Shown here: piece after piece, positions 45,506 to 56,910 of the stretch
How positions within the stretch are numbered: the stretch's first letter is position 1
Layout: each line of letters starts with the position of its first letter
Assembly (NCBI GenBank): GCA_033297205.1
Contig: MU859168.1
Coordinates: 53,896 to 117,895 of the forward strand
Length of the DNA: 64,000 bases
Direction of reading: 5' to 3'
From: Pseudoneurospora amorphoporcata
Lineage: Eukaryota; Ascomycota; Sordariomycetes; Sordariales; Sordariaceae
The notes under the pieces: generated by a model
The model's database searches: none
What the model was told of the DNA's origin: nothing
The model's input: the letters and a program-made list of their open reading frames with translations, nothing else
Position numbers and translations under genes: made by a program

Positions 45506-47165
45506 TTAGTTGTTCGGAGGGACAAAAATGGTTGATGGTCAAGAAATAGGATGCCGGCAGAGGATTATTAAAGTGCAGGTGGCGATCAATCAAACTATCA
45601 ATCAGGAGATAGGTGTGTCGAATTGGCAATTGCGGGATTGCGACTCGGAACTGCTGTGATTCAGAGGGGGACCGGGAAGCTTCAACTGTGGTCTCGGTCT
45701 GTTAGCTCCGGTACCTCCCCCTCTTTTTGTATTTCCATTTCTGTAACACGAAAACTTAACTTACATAGCTCTCCTTCAATGGACAGACTGAAATACGGAA
45801 ACGCATCTATCCTCATGTTGATAACGTCAATATCAAAGAATCACGAATCTAGGAATCCCTCTCTTTTAAGTTTTAACAGGTATTCCCCGGACATCTTAAA
45901 TCCTCAAACTCCTCCTCCACCTCGCTGCGGCTTCCCGGGGCCCCATCATTGAATCTCCCGCTCCCCCGTCCGATTTCACTCACTAATTCCCCCCCCACGC
46001 ACCACGTGGACTTGCACATCACACCTGGTTTTTTATTCGTTAGCGCAGGACTTTACGACGGGACGCACTCTGCGCAACTCAACCACTGTTCCACCAACTT
46101 TTATAGAAGAACTTGGTACCTATCAACCAGATCCGTTTCAGGTGCTTCATTACATATTATCCAACTTTCCGTCTCGAATGTAGTTCTTCCGTTATTTTTT
46201 TATTTTTTTTGTATATTTTTGCAGCCCTTTGTCGCATGAATCGCGCTAACAAACAAACCGCCATTGGTGTGTAGTGTACATCCCATGTTATCTCCCCAAA
46301 ATCCCCCGACCCGACGAAAAACGTCATCTTCCTTATCAGTTCAGTTCAGTTCATCAGTTCATCTCGATATCTCGTTGTCTCTTTTTCCTCCTGCCAGATG
46401 CTTACTTCTCTTCCTCCATTTCCCTTCTTTCCAATTGACCATTTCAAGAAATTGGACAGCAATTATTAGTTGACGGAACATCCAATCCAATCTTACCAAG
46501 TCGTACCAGAGTCCAGCCATTCCAGGAGTTTCAAAAACGTGCTATGTATGTATGTAATCTGCAACACATCACATCGCGTGGTAATGTAACATCGGCCGCT
46601 GCGGACAATCCCCAAACTGAGCCAAGCGAGCGAACCATTACAAAAATCCGCGGATCCCTTTTATTTACGATCCGCCGAACAAACTCCGGATGCAAAAGTC
46701 CAGATAACCTCTTCGTTCTTCGATAATGTTGCGCAAAGTCTGATGATAGGTTTAATTGATGGATAATACCAAGTGCACCGTGACGTGTTTCTGTCGATTT
46801 CCCACGTCCTCAACACAAGAGCAAAAGTACCGTTACAGTATCTTTCAGTAACATTGTAAGTATCGCGCATGAACGGACGACCTTTCCCAACCCAAGAACT
46901 GAACAACACCCAAGAAATCACCAGCTGCTTCATCATTTCCATTTGGTCCCATTCTATTTGGGTATGGTAACTTCCTCTTCGGTTTCTTTCCCTCTTTCAG
47001 CTTCTATTCCTCTCTTCCCCTCGCTTATATGTCTGAGTTCCGTCGATGTCACGCATATCCCACCCATATGATACGAGCCGATCGAATCCCTTCTCGTCAC
47101 GACAAAGTCCTACCTCGGCTGGCTGCAACCCAGCACTCCTCGGCCTTGTCCTATCCTAGCTGAGA
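45506..47165. other. Intergenic region
   Basis: Promoter side of the LaeA-like gene and 3' flank of the monooxygenase gene. A minus-strand frame of 93 residues (46661-46942) has a hydrophobic start but no other support. I see nothing else. Confidence 0.45.
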
Positions 47166-48651
47166 CTAAACACTCCTCCCATGCCCCTTCCTGACCATTA
47201 ACATCCTCTCCACACTCGTCGCATCCATCGCCAACTCGGCCTCTTCCAGCGCCTGCAACGCGGCCTTTGACCCCCTCGCCACCATATCTTTGTCATACGC
47301 CGCAAACGCTTCTTTCCTGTCCGCTCCACCGCTACTATCCCTAATTGCCAGCAAAGCCTGCACGTAATTATGCACATCAGTAACAGCATGCTGGAACCCC
47401 TGTCCCCTCAAAATCAGCATGGGATGTCCCGCATCACCCGCGAGCGTCACCCTCCCGTCCCTGTTATCAAACGGTTGAGCGATCCAGGTGCCCATCTCGT
47501 CAATGAAGGCTTTGGTGTGGGTGTCGTCTTCGGGCGTCGAGTCGATGAGACACTGGAAGGAGGGGTGGAGGCCTTGCCAGGATTGTTTGAGGTAGCGGAC
47601 GGCGGCGGGGCCTTTGCGATGCATGTCGGGGGTGGTGGAGAGCGAGCCTTTCCAGACTTTGGTCCAGAAGATTGTGTGCTGGAGGGAAGAGGGTGGGGTG
47701 CCGGTTGTGTATTGGACTTCTGAGATGTCAGCTTGTCGTCTGTCTGCTTTTGTGCCATTTGTGTCACTGTCATGAGATTTATGGGCCAATCCGTTCCCGA
47801 CACTTCGAGTTCTTTATTATGTGGTATGACCAGAAAAGAAAGAAACATACCTCCAAACCCACCCACAGCCCCTCGACTCATCACCAAGCTCGTAACCGGA
47901 TGCTTCTCCAGCACCTTCCGCACCATCTCTCCATCATCTTGGTAATCAACGATGCAAGTCCCAATCATGAACCCGCTCCTCATCACCTTTGCCTTTTCCT
48001 CTCCGCCTTCTTGATTCGAAAACAGAATCTCCCTGACTTTGGAACTCGCCCCGTCCGTGCCGAGGACGTGATCCGCCCACACTTCCTCCTCCTCTTCTTC
48101 CGCTCCTTCTTCCCCTACCGCTTCCAAAGTGACCTTCACCTTATCCGGATTAGACTCAGTATCCAGGCTGGCCACTTTCCGTCCCCACTGGATCTCCAGT
48201 CCTTCAGCTAAAACCTCCCGCAATCCCCGCCTCGTAATCCTTCTGCTGCCGGGCACTGCGCTCTTGAACATCAGATCGCCTGTTTCGCCATTGTACATGG
48301 GCAGCGTCTCGGCCCACTCGTCAAAGTCTAGGTGGGGGTTACAGATGGCGCGGTCGAAGTTGGCAAAGATGGAGGGGGGAAGGAGGGAGGAGAAGAGCGG
48401 GAGAGCCCAGTGGATGAGGATGGTCCAGTCGCGAGGGCGGGAGTTGAGGTGTGGTTCCGAGTCGTAGATTATGACTTGGAAGCCGTGCTGCGGGTTTGTT
48501 AGTGGACCTGGGGAGAGGAATGATTGCGAGGAGGTGGTGGAGGGTAAGATCTACTGACCTTTTTAAGAGCTTGAGCCGCAAGGAGGCCGGTGAGGCCGGC
48601 GCCAATGATAACAATGGCCGGGTTCGGAGTGAGATCTTGTGTCGCTGTCAT
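47166..48651 (-). CDS. FAD-dependent monooxygenase (salicylate hydroxylase-like)
   Basis: Flavoprotein hydroxylase of the PHBH-fold class, using NAD(P)H and O2 on an unknown, probably aromatic, substrate. The model joins 48651-48559, 48487-47851 and 47719-47166, giving 427 residues. Introns of 71 and 131 bases have GTCAGT and GTATGT donors and CTAAC and CTGAC branch sites. The dinucleotide-binding motif is GAGLTG at 17-22 after a beta strand (AIVII). Exon 2 contains a DWTILIHWALP segment and the second FAD contact LGTDGASSKVREIL. Exon 3 has the family motif LAGDAGHPMLILRGQGFQHA, where the usual P-x-x-GQG is kept in variant form. A Glu-rich insertion sits before the DG motif. No signal peptide is seen. 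No biosynthetic gene cluster surrounds it. Confidence 0.9.
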
Positions 48652-50246
48652 GTTTGCTGCTGATCGTTACCTGCGGACGAGCTGTTCTGGTAACATAATG
48701 GTATCAAGCGGGAATGCAAATGTGAAATTTGGCGGAAAAGAAGAAAAGGCAAAGATCAACTTGGGGCAAGTACAAGCGAAGGTACGTCAACAGGTGAATG
48801 GGATATCCCAACGGAATCAGAGTGGAGGTGGAAGATTCTTGGTGGCTACCTTCATATCTCCAGTCAGTCCTCTACCTAGCCTTGCTAGTGTCGGCACCAC
48901 CAAGATAAATTCTTTCATTTGCCCCAGTCCATCCATCCTGCTAGAAATCCAATTTCCCATCATCATGGAGTTTCACAGCATTCCCGTCCGGTCGGTCGCC
49001 TGCCCACCCATTGCGACCCATCGGGGAGGTTCCCTATGCCGACAGAACGGCACACATGGACACAAAGTCGGGTGCTCACTGACGATCTTGTTAGAAGCCA
49101 CTTTCTGTCTGTCGGACAGCATTCCATCCTAGCTATCGTTGTCGTATCCGAAGTGCCGGTATTTCCACCGGACACCCAAAGCCAGCAATGAAACATGCAA
49201 TCACTTGCACAGGTAACCGTAGTGGTGGCATCGCTTAAGTTCATCGATCCGTCACTTGCTGCACAGCGAAGTGTGGAGGGGTAGTGTCAAATTTCGCATT
49301 CGTCATTCAGTCGGTCGGAGCTACGGCACGTAATCATCTAGTGTATTACCGTATCCAGTTAGGACGCCGAACACATACCCTCGAAGGCCGTAGAGGTGTC
49401 GTCAGTTGAACGGTAATTATCGTTTCATATTGTTAATATTCTCCGTAGTAATGCCGAAGTTCATGATAACGATGCTTGTCTGAAGTGGTGTTGGATTTAT
49501 TGCGATCAGATGGTATATGGAGAGGGTGTAAAATACGAATACGTTGGTAAGATACCGGGATTGGTAACTGGTACGGTAACGATGGGAGTGTAAGATGACG
49601 GGACGGGTTGTTGTCTGGGTATGGGCCAGTTGACCCGAATGACAGTGATGGTGGAAAGTTCGATGCTTTCACAGGGGAGCGAGGAAGACGATGGATGGGA
49701 AGCGAACACTATCGGGACCGACGGGCGCATGCACCTGCCCGCAGACCTCACCATGACAATGCAGGCAGGAAGGCACTCCCCGTTGCGGAAAAGAGGCCAT
49801 CGCCAGTCTAGGAAAGAGGCCCTCGTAAAATGGGTAGGTGCGTAGAAGGAAGGAAGGAAGGCCATGGCCAGCCACAAGCCGGGAGGGGCACGAGAACATG
49901 TTCAGCATCTGGGCCTCCACCGCCTTTTGGCTGGTTTCTTTGACTCTCCAGAATCAAACATTCATCCTGACGTTTGACATTCATCTTTCCAACTTTTCCC
50001 CTCAGTCAATGTCTGTCGAGCACTTGTCCCACGGATACGACAGCGTGGACCGTTTCGACTCCTCTGCATCCGAATCTGCTCGCCCCTTTCGTTTCATGTT
50101 CATTACTGGATCTTGTCTTTCCGTCCTCTAGGCAAACTGCAAGACACCTTTCGGCCCACGCAGCCCTGAAGCACCATTATCATGCCTTCCCAAAACATCA
50201 AAACAACCCCTTACAATTCCATCCCAATTCCACCTGAACCAACTCA
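48652..50246. other. Intergenic region
   Basis: Upstream region of the monooxygenase gene and 3' flank of the F-box gene. The open frames are short and unsupported. Confidence 0.45.
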
Positions 50247-51797
50247 TTAATCCCGCTCCCAGTACTCACCATCCATATTCTCGAGTGGTTCAGTCTCATA
50301 CTCCTCTGGCACCGTCTCATCCTTATTGGAGATGGTCGCCTCCCACCTCTCCTGCGCCAGCCTACACCGCCGAAAATGCTGCAAATACTCGTCCCTCGAG
50401 TACACTAGCTGCCGGTAATAGCCCATTTTCCTCTTAAGATCCCTCCAAGCGTCCTCACGATTGTTCACTTCCGGGTCAGCGGGGTAACGGGTTGCTCGTG
50501 AGGCAAGGAGGCAGCCCCAACACATGTGGCTGGAGGGTCCGGAATGAACATGTTGAGTGGCATCTGACGGGGAGCTGGGAGACGGGTATGGCAAAGCAAT
50601 GGCCATATACCGAAACAGGGAAAGGGTGAGGAACTCATCAGGCTCCATGTTGAGTGGTTTTCGGTCAAGGGGTGGTGTTGAGCCGGCGACTTTGGCGAGA
50701 GTCTCGTTGGTAAAGCCGGGTGGTAAGTGAATCCTTACTTCTTCACCCTTGCTCTTGGTGGTGTATTCGACTTCGAATTCCAGTGCATGAGGTAATCGAA
50801 GGAAGGGATCATTTGGTCCAGCTTTGATGATAATTTTCTTGCTGATGTAGCTTCTTTTTGCCTCTTCCTCTTCCTCTGCCACCTTAATCCAATCAAGCCC
50901 ACCATCCAGAGACCCCCTCGTCTGCCTTACCTCCAGCCTCCTTCCGGGAAACATATGCTCTTGCGTCAAACACGCCCAACATCTCCTCTGGCCTGTTAGA
51001 AGCAACACAAACAGCCCAGGAGTGGCACCATGTACACATCCTTCACAGAGATGATGCGTCACTCCTCCCCTCCATAGCTGCTGCTGCTCCACCATCAACT
51101 TCTTCAACATCGCCAGAGTCCAAAACCTCGCCGCCCCCGTACGAAGCAAAACCGCCAATGCACCGGGCGCGTACTCAAGGGCGAATTGCACCTCTCTCAA
51201 TGAGGATACCAAGGTCGATAATCGGCGGGACGAGTGTTTGAGAGCCCATAGCGTGGAGATGGTGAAACGCTCGCAGATATTGTGAAAAAGCTCGTAGGGG
51301 AGCGACTCGAGACTCGCGCGATTGGTAACGGCACGAGTTCCGAGTTGGACAGCTTGTGATGCTGTTTCCACCTTCACCTCCACATCCACATCCACGCCCG
51401 CGGCGTCGTCGAGATCCAAATCCGAATCCGCTACGAGCGCCTTCATCGCCTTGGACCCCTCCTCCTCCTCCTCCTTCAAAACATCTACGCGTTCCATCCC
51501 CAACGACAACGACGTCCTCAAATTCCCCACCGCCTCGTCCGTCGCACTCAGCACGTTCTTCAAATACCACTCCGGCGGGTAAGTAATGACCCTCAGCAGT
51601 TTATCCGTGTCGATCTTTGCCAGCTTGTCCAGCGCGTACGGCTCCTTGGAGCGCGCAATTTCCGGCATATTTTTGCCTTGAATGTATGCGGCCGCGGCAT
51701 CGGAGGTGAACCAGTCGATTATGGGGCGCCGATAGTGTTGGCGTTTAGAGAAGGGGAGGATGCGAAAGATGAGTTCGTTCCCGGCGTGGGTTGGCAT
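50247..51797 (-). CDS. F-box domain protein with Cys-rich motif
   Basis: Likely substrate adaptor of an SCF ubiquitin ligase, as F-box proteins bind Skp1. Single exon of 516 residues (MPTHAGNELIFRILPFS). The F-box is at about 162-200 (LESLPYELFHNICERFTIS). It is followed by a Cys motif C-x2-C-x18-C-x2-C (HLCEGC...RRCWACL), common in this fungal F-box group and possibly zinc-binding, with a further CWGC near the C terminus. Residues 106-145 are an acidic low-complexity linker (Glu run, then DLDLDDAAGVDVDVEV). No leucine-rich or WD repeats are visible, so the substrate side is unknown. Confidence 0.85.
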   Translation of the reverse strand: MPTHAGNELIFRILPFSKRQHYRRPIIDWFTSDAAAAYIQGKNMPEIARSKEPYALDKLAKIDTDKLLRVITYPPEWYLKNVLSATDEAVGNLRTSLSLGMERVDVLKEEEEEGSKAMKALVADSDLDLDDAAGVDVDVEVKVETASQAVQLGTRAVTNRASLESLPYELFHNICERFTISTLWALKHSSRRLSTLVSSLREVQFALEYAPGALAVLLRTGAARFWTLAMLKKLMVEQQQLWRGGVTHHLCEGCVHGATPGLFVLLLTGQRRCWACLTQEHMFPGRRLEVRQTRGSLDGGLDWIKVAEEEEEAKRSYISKKIIIKAGPNDPFLRLPHALEFEVEYTTKSKGEEVRIHLPPGFTNETLAKVAGSTPPLDRKPLNMEPDEFLTLSLFRYMAIALPYPSPSSPSDATQHVHSGPSSHMCWGCLLASRATRYPADPEVNNREDAWRDLKRKMGYYRQLVYSRDEYLQHFRRCRLAQERWEATISNKDETVPEEYETEPLENMDGEYWERD

Positions 51798-53019
51798 TGT
51801 AACTGGTTTGAAACTTTGAGAGCAAGGGAGGAATGGCTCCAGGTGGTATGACGGGATAGGAGGTGTCGAGGAGGAAAATCGCTAAGGAGATAATAGTTTA
51901 GTTATATATGGAGTCAAAGGGTATCCATTAAGTAGAAACTGAAGACTATTGCAACCCCTCGGGGTTGAAACTGGATCTTTGGGCAAGGTGATGGTTGATT
52001 AGAAAGAAACTATTGAAAGGAGGAAACCCCAAGAACCCAGGTATAAATACCCCTCATTGCTAGGCGCACAGCGCACCTTCCTACTGGTATCTATAACTAG
52101 AGGCTGCGAGAGGTGCGGAATAACGACCAAGGGTTCAACTTACCGGTACTCATACTAGGTTCTTGCATTTATCTCGAAAAAAAGTGAGGCCGTGTTTGCG
52201 CTCGAGGGGATAGTACTATTTGTATGCGATAGAATGTATATATGATAGACAAATATAGAATATAAAGCGAACTTCGATACAAGGTGCATGCATTCAGGTT
52301 GGTAGGATGTGGTAAGACGGGTTGAATACCTACTAGGTACCGTATAAACGCGCCAGATTGTCATTGGCAAACCTCTAGTTCTAACTGAACCCTCTTTGAG
52401 CGCCCGACAGACAGTAAGCACAGGAAGCAGCATACCTACTTTAATGTGCTCTGCTGTCCCACAAAGTTTTGACTTTACTGCAATTCAATGCACGCCCGCG
52501 GTATCGATGGCTGTCAAAAGCTAGGTACCTAAAAAAACTAGGCCAGGCCAGATTCTCCAGCAAAACAGAAGAAACCTACCTAATCCCCCCAGCATGGAAG
52601 TGCCACACGAAGTCGAAAAGGCCGACCGACCGAGTTGACAAGCCCCCCCCCCCCACCGCCTAACCAGCGACATTCCATCGCCCCCCTCCACCTTAACATA
52701 CATACATACATACATTACTGTACGGGAAGCCGGACGTGAGCCTTCATAAATACATTACTACTGTATAGAAAGCTGGACGTGAGTGAGCCTTACAGAACTG
52801 TACTTACTTATTCTGCCCAGATAAACCGGGCTGGTTTTCTGACATTAGAGGTTTGCAGCCAATCTGGCGACGTGAGTTTATACGGTACCTAAATACCTAC
52901 CTAGTGATCGAACGGGGGACAAGGGCCATGGGGGGAAAACGGGAGGCTAAGTGGGGGATAGAAAGTGGAAGTGGAAGTGGAAGTAGAAGTATAATAAACC
53001 GAATTGTCGTACTAGTTCT

Positions 53020-53130
53020 AGGTAGGTAGGTAGGTAAGTAGGTAGGTAGGTAGGTAGGTAAGGTAGGTAGGTAAGTAGGTAGGTAGGTAGGTAGGTAGGT
53101 AGGTAGGTAGGTAGGTAGGTGGGTAGGTAA
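53020..53130. repeat. (GGTA)n tetranucleotide array
   Basis: About 110 bases of GGTA units with occasional AAGTA and GGGTA variants. It is the longest simple repeat in the window and is open as Leu/Thr/Tyr/Pro repeat peptides on the minus strand, which are not credible genes. Confidence 0.95.
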
Positions 53131-53239
53131 GTAGCCCAGCTGAGAGGTGAGAGGTGAGAGGTGAGAGCCGAGTGAGAGTCGCACGCATTGCATGTTTCAT
53201 TCACAAAAGTGACTGTCAACCGACTGGCGACTGCCCACT

Positions 53240-53283
53240 GCGCACTCACTGCGCACTCACTGTCCACTCACTGCCCACTCACT
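53240..53283. repeat. 11-base tandem repeat, four copies
   Basis: Four adjacent units of GNNCACTCACT (GCGCACTCACT twice, then GTCCACTCACT and GCCCACTCACT) lie 110 bases downstream of the GGTA array. Confidence 0.85.
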
Positions 53284-54074
53284 ATTATAGGATAGAATAG
53301 AATATATTCACATTTTGAGGTGCCTTTTCCTTTTTGCTTCTCTAATCACTTCTCTTTGAACCTGACTGATACTGTAATCAGCTGGCGGTACTCCCCTTCC
53401 ACGGCGTTCCACGGCGTCTCACTTCTAGTCGGCTGGTACTCGCGTGAAGATTTGCAGAAAAAACTCCAACAGGTAGGGTGTTGATACGGCGAACCTCGGA
53501 ACATCAACAAGGCACCCGGCATCGCATCGCATCGCATCGGCATGCCTCAACTCCTGATCCGAGCCACCGAGCCACCGAGCCACGCCATAGGTACCTAACC
53601 ACATTCTTAACTGTACGGGATGGCGCGTGACAGAAGCAGGCTCCGGCAGGAACGCATGCGGACCGAGTCCGGGCTCGCTCGTTTTTCGGGGTTGTCGGGT
53701 ATCCGAGTACCGGTCGCTAAGAGGAGAGGGGAGGAGTGTTTGTAAGCTAGCATGCTGGCATGCCGGTAAGCTTGTTCGTCGTGGGCTGTGTCCGAGGAGG
53801 AACTGTCTTTGTAAGCCAGCATACCTCTACCGGTGGAGGTGACCTCTGTATTACTTTCTGGGTAGATGGTATATCACCTCCCCGATCTCTTGCCTTGTCT
53901 TGTCTGGTTTTGTCTTGTCTTCTGTTTTTCCAACTGAACTGGTAGAGTATACCTCGGCATCCCCTCACAAACCCATCTGGAACATCCCGACTTTAGTTAT
54001 AATAGTCCACCCAACCATTAACTCGCATTCGACAAGCCCATCACCAGTCACCACCACCAAGCCTCAACAGCAAA

Positions 54075-55241
54075 ATGTCCCCCTCCAAGACCAACGACAA
54101 CACCTCGCCCTCGCCCTCGCCCTCCGCCTCCGCCTCCAACATCACCCTCACCAACCCCTCCATCCCCTTGGACTCCCTCATCCTCGTAACAGGCTGTAAC
54201 GGCCTCATAGCCTCTCACGTCGCCGACCAGCTTTTATCAGCCGGCTACCGCGTCCGGGGCACCGTTCGCTCCGCCTCCAAGACTTCCTACCTCTCAGACC
54301 TCTACTCTTCCCGCCACGGTGACGACCCCAAGAAATTCGAACTGTACGAGATCCCCGACGTCACGGCCCCCCACGCCTGGGACTCCGCCGTCAGGGGCGT
54401 AGCGGGCATCGTGCACTGCGTTGGAGCCACGGACCTGACTACCCGGGACCCCGATGGCGCTGCCAAGAAAGAGCTAGAGTGGCAGACTGGGCTATTGGAG
54501 GCAGCCAGGCGGACTGGAACCGTCAAGAGTTTCGTCTTTACTTCTTCGGCGTGGGCCGTCTGGACACCTGATGCCACCAAGACGGTGGTCCTGACGGAGA
54601 AAAGTTGGAACGAGGAGGCCATCGCGCTGGCGAGAGACAAGAACGTTGATCCCAAAACGAAAGGAATGGCGGGATTCATGGCGCTCAAGACGCTTGTTGA
54701 GCAAGGCGTTTGGGAGTGGGTTCACCGCGAAAACCCCCCGTTCCAGTTCAATGCCGTTCTGCTCGATACCGTTCTTGGAGCGTGTCTGGATCCGGTGCAC
54801 CAAGGGATCCCGAGCACGCCCGGTATGGTGCATTGGATCTGGGAGAACAAGCACATGGCTATTATCGACTTGATGGAGCCGCAGTGGTTTGTGGATTGCG
54901 TGGATATGGCCAAGGTGTATGTGGCTGCGCTGGCGTCGTCGAGTCCAAAGGTCGATAGGGAACGGTTGTTTGCTTTTGGTGGGAGGTATAGCTTTAAGGA
55001 GGTGGCGAGGTTGTTGGGGGAGATGTTTCCAGAGCGGAAGGAGGGGTTGGGAAAGCCGAAGACGGAAGGGTGGGATCAGACCGAGGTGCCGAATCAGAGG
55101 GCCGAGGAGCTGTTGAAGAGCGTCGGACAGAAGCAGGGCTGGACGAGCTTGGAGGAGAGCGTGAGGGCGAATGCGGAGAGTATTTTGGTGTTGGAGAGGG
55201 AGGGTGTCAAGGATGTGCCCAAGAGTGCGTATGCGATCTAG
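54075..55241 (+). CDS. Extended short-chain dehydrogenase/reductase (dihydroflavonol reductase/Gre2-like) with Phe at the catalytic Tyr position
   Basis: Single exon of 388 residues. Residues 1-33 are a Ser/Pro/Thr-rich leader. The NAD(P)-binding motif GCNGLIA (40-46) has Ala at the third glycine, as in Gre2-type reductases. An Arg near the end of beta-2 (TVRSASK) suggests NADPH preference. The active-site Ser lies in VFTSSAW (154-160). In the YxxxK position the sequence reads FMALK, so residue 201 is Phe while Lys205 is kept. The Tyr is the usual catalytic acid/base, so activity may be lost, altered or retained by another route. The C-terminal lid (PQWFVDCVDMAKVYVAALAS) is family-typical. 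The gene is convergent with dynactin p25, with 222 bases between the stop codons. The substrate is unknown. Confidence 0.88.
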   Translation: MSPSKTNDNTSPSPSPSASASNITLTNPSIPLDSLILVTGCNGLIASHVADQLLSAGYRVRGTVRSASKTSYLSDLYSSRHGDDPKKFELYEIPDVTAPHAWDSAVRGVAGIVHCVGATDLTTRDPDGAAKKELEWQTGLLEAARRTGTVKSFVFTSSAWAVWTPDATKTVVLTEKSWNEEAIALARDKNVDPKTKGMAGFMALKTLVEQGVWEWVHRENPPFQFNAVLLDTVLGACLDPVHQGIPSTPGMVHWIWENKHMAIIDLMEPQWFVDCVDMAKVYVAALASSSPKVDRERLFAFGGRYSFKEVARLLGEMFPERKEGLGKPKTEGWDQTEVPNQRAEELLKSVGQKQGWTSLEESVRANAESILVLEREGVKDVPKSAYAI

Positions 55242-55463
55242 GCGAGGGAGAGGATGGTGTTAATGAGGAGTGAGAAGGTTGGGTTAGGTATATAGAGTGA
55301 TACGTACGACAGCTTGGTCCAATGCCTGAACACCCAAGTATGCGATACGCCTGATCTCTCTGCCTCCATGACGTGCGCCGGTATGACGCGAGGCCAATCC
55401 TTCTCTCGAGAATTTATTACACCTTGTAGCACGAAGCTCCAAGCGCGACCGTCCAGTCCGACT

Positions 55464-56129
55464 TCAAGACGTCGTCGGCTGCGGATTATTGCCCACCGTC
55501 TTGTAGAGATCTCTCAACTCGAACGCCTCAATGCCACCCTCTGGGATCTCGCCAATGATACGCGCCGGTTGACCAGCAACGATGCTGAAGCTAGGAATGA
55601 CCATATTCGGGGGAACAACTGAGCCGTCGAGGACTTTGACGTAGTCTTTGATGATGGCAAACTCGCCAATGACGACCTTGGCGCCAATGTGAACGTGGTT
55701 GCCGATCTGAGCAGCTTGGACGACGGTACCGGGGCCGACAAAGACGTGGTCGCCTAGGCGGAGGGGCATGAATGTGAAGACTCTGCGCACGCAGCAGTCT
55801 ATCGTCAGTACATGGAGAAGAGAGTTTGCAGAGGGAAAGCCAAGGCAGACATACCCCTTGTACATCCTCCCCGGCGGCCTTAGCACACATCCCTTGCTCA
55901 AGAAACAATAACGGCCAATGGCAACGGCAGTGTTGTTGGCTGGACCACCGGACGCGGACTGGGCGGGTGGAATCGTCCTGGCGAGGTCTCCTCGGATCAT
56001 GACGTCGGGCTGGATGACGGTCTTGCCGCCGAGCATGATGTTTTGGGTGCCGACCAAGGTGGCCTTGCGGGCGACCTTGTTGCCGGTGTCGGTCTCGATG
56101 TATTCTCCTCTGGGTGGTCGTCGCGACAT
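55464..56129 (-). CDS. ro-12: Dynactin subunit p25 (DCTN5), pointed-end complex
   Basis: Component of the dynactin pointed-end complex, which links dynein to cargo such as endosomes. In N. crassa the p25 gene is the ropy locus ro-12. The model joins 56129-55855 and 55782-55464, giving 197 residues; the 72-base intron has GTATGT, CTGAC and AG and is phase 2. The N terminus (EYIETDTGNKVARKATL.GTQNI) matches p25 rather than p27. The protein is a left-handed beta-helix of hexapeptide turns (IQPDVMIRGDLA, IGRYCFLSKGC, LGDHVFVGPGTVV, IGNHVHIGAKVVIG), ending with a PPNMVIPSFSIVAGQPAR segment and a short helix. An insertion with PPAQSASGG lies between the early turns, where the animal protein has a tight turn. 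The length is close to the human 182 residues. Confidence 0.95.
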   Translation of the reverse strand: MSRRPPRGEYIETDTGNKVARKATLVGTQNIMLGGKTVIQPDVMIRGDLARTIPPAQSASGGPANNTAVAIGRYCFLSKGCVLRPPGRMYKGYVCLGFPSANSLLHVLTIDCCVRRVFTFMPLRLGDHVFVGPGTVVQAAQIGNHVHIGAKVVIGEFAIIKDYVKVLDGSVVPPNMVIPSFSIVAGQPARIIGEIPEGGIEAFELRDLYKTVGNNPQPTTS

Positions 56130-56910
56130 GATTGCGGTTTGTCTGTGTTCTTTTGGGGGGGGTTGTGTGGGTTTGTTGGTGGTGTTGTTGTTTGGTGTTT
56201 TCTAAACAATTCTTTCTTTCATCAGGCAGAGGGCACCTTGACGGTTTGGCTGACAGCGCGACGGATCACGCAAGTCGCAGCTTGTGATTGGTCGATCATG
56301 CAAGGCCAGCTGGAGGAGCTTGGGCCACTCATTGCGGACCACACGGCGGACACAGGCGGGGGCCCCTGAAGAAGCGCTGAAGCTGATCCGCTGTCGATTC
56401 GCTATCGTCAGTTCCGCGTCTTCCACTCGTTGCTCTTCTTCACCAGGTATCAGCGGCCTTGAAGCCCAACAACAGGCCATGTCATGGATCTGGATCTCGA
56501 CCAGACCTGCGGTGAGCGAATGGAGTCGGAGAACTCGAGAATCGCCTCAGTTTTGGTAATCACCCCATGTCCCTGTCTTGATGTTTTTGGAATTTATATC
56601 TGTGTTGATTTCCCTTTCCTCTTTTCGGCTGATTGTTGACAGTTGACCTTGTTGCTGTAAACAACCCCTGAATGCCTTCATTCCCATCGTCATCAAAGTC
56701 AACAATCACCAGCACCATGTCCGCCACCCAGAACCTCAACCAGTCCCCTCAGCCAAGCGCCGGCACCGGCACCGTCCCAACCAGCTCCTCCGCCTCCCTC
56801 TACCTCTTCAACATCTCCCACCCCTCTCGACCATCAACCACTACCACCACCACAACCGCCATCGACGAACCACCCCCCGCCGTAATCCACCAATCCCGCC
56901 TCCGCGTCCT
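56130..56910. other. Intergenic region between p25 and the rhodanese gene
   Basis: Promoter side of p25 and 3' flank of the rhodanese gene, both minus. A plus-strand frame (56672-57025) overlaps the rhodanese coding end and is low complexity, so it was not annotated. Confidence 0.45.

Larger units (their letters stand above)
51798..54074. other. Repeat-rich divergent intergenic region
   Basis: Separates the F-box gene (minus) and the SDR gene (plus). It contains a GGTA array, GGAAGT units at about 52965-52990, an 11-base tandem repeat and CATCG units near 53520-53540 (listed where distinct). No gene is supported. Confidence 0.5.

Noticed and set aside
46661..46942. 93-residue minus-strand frame with a hydrophobic start
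   Set aside because: Possible signal-like N terminus but no further support and no recognisable body.
52897..53267. Tyr/Leu/Pro/Thr repeat peptides on the minus strand, and a CRISPR-like look
   Set aside because: They are translations of the GGTA tetranucleotide array. There are no spacers, and CRISPR arrays are not expected in fungal nuclear DNA.
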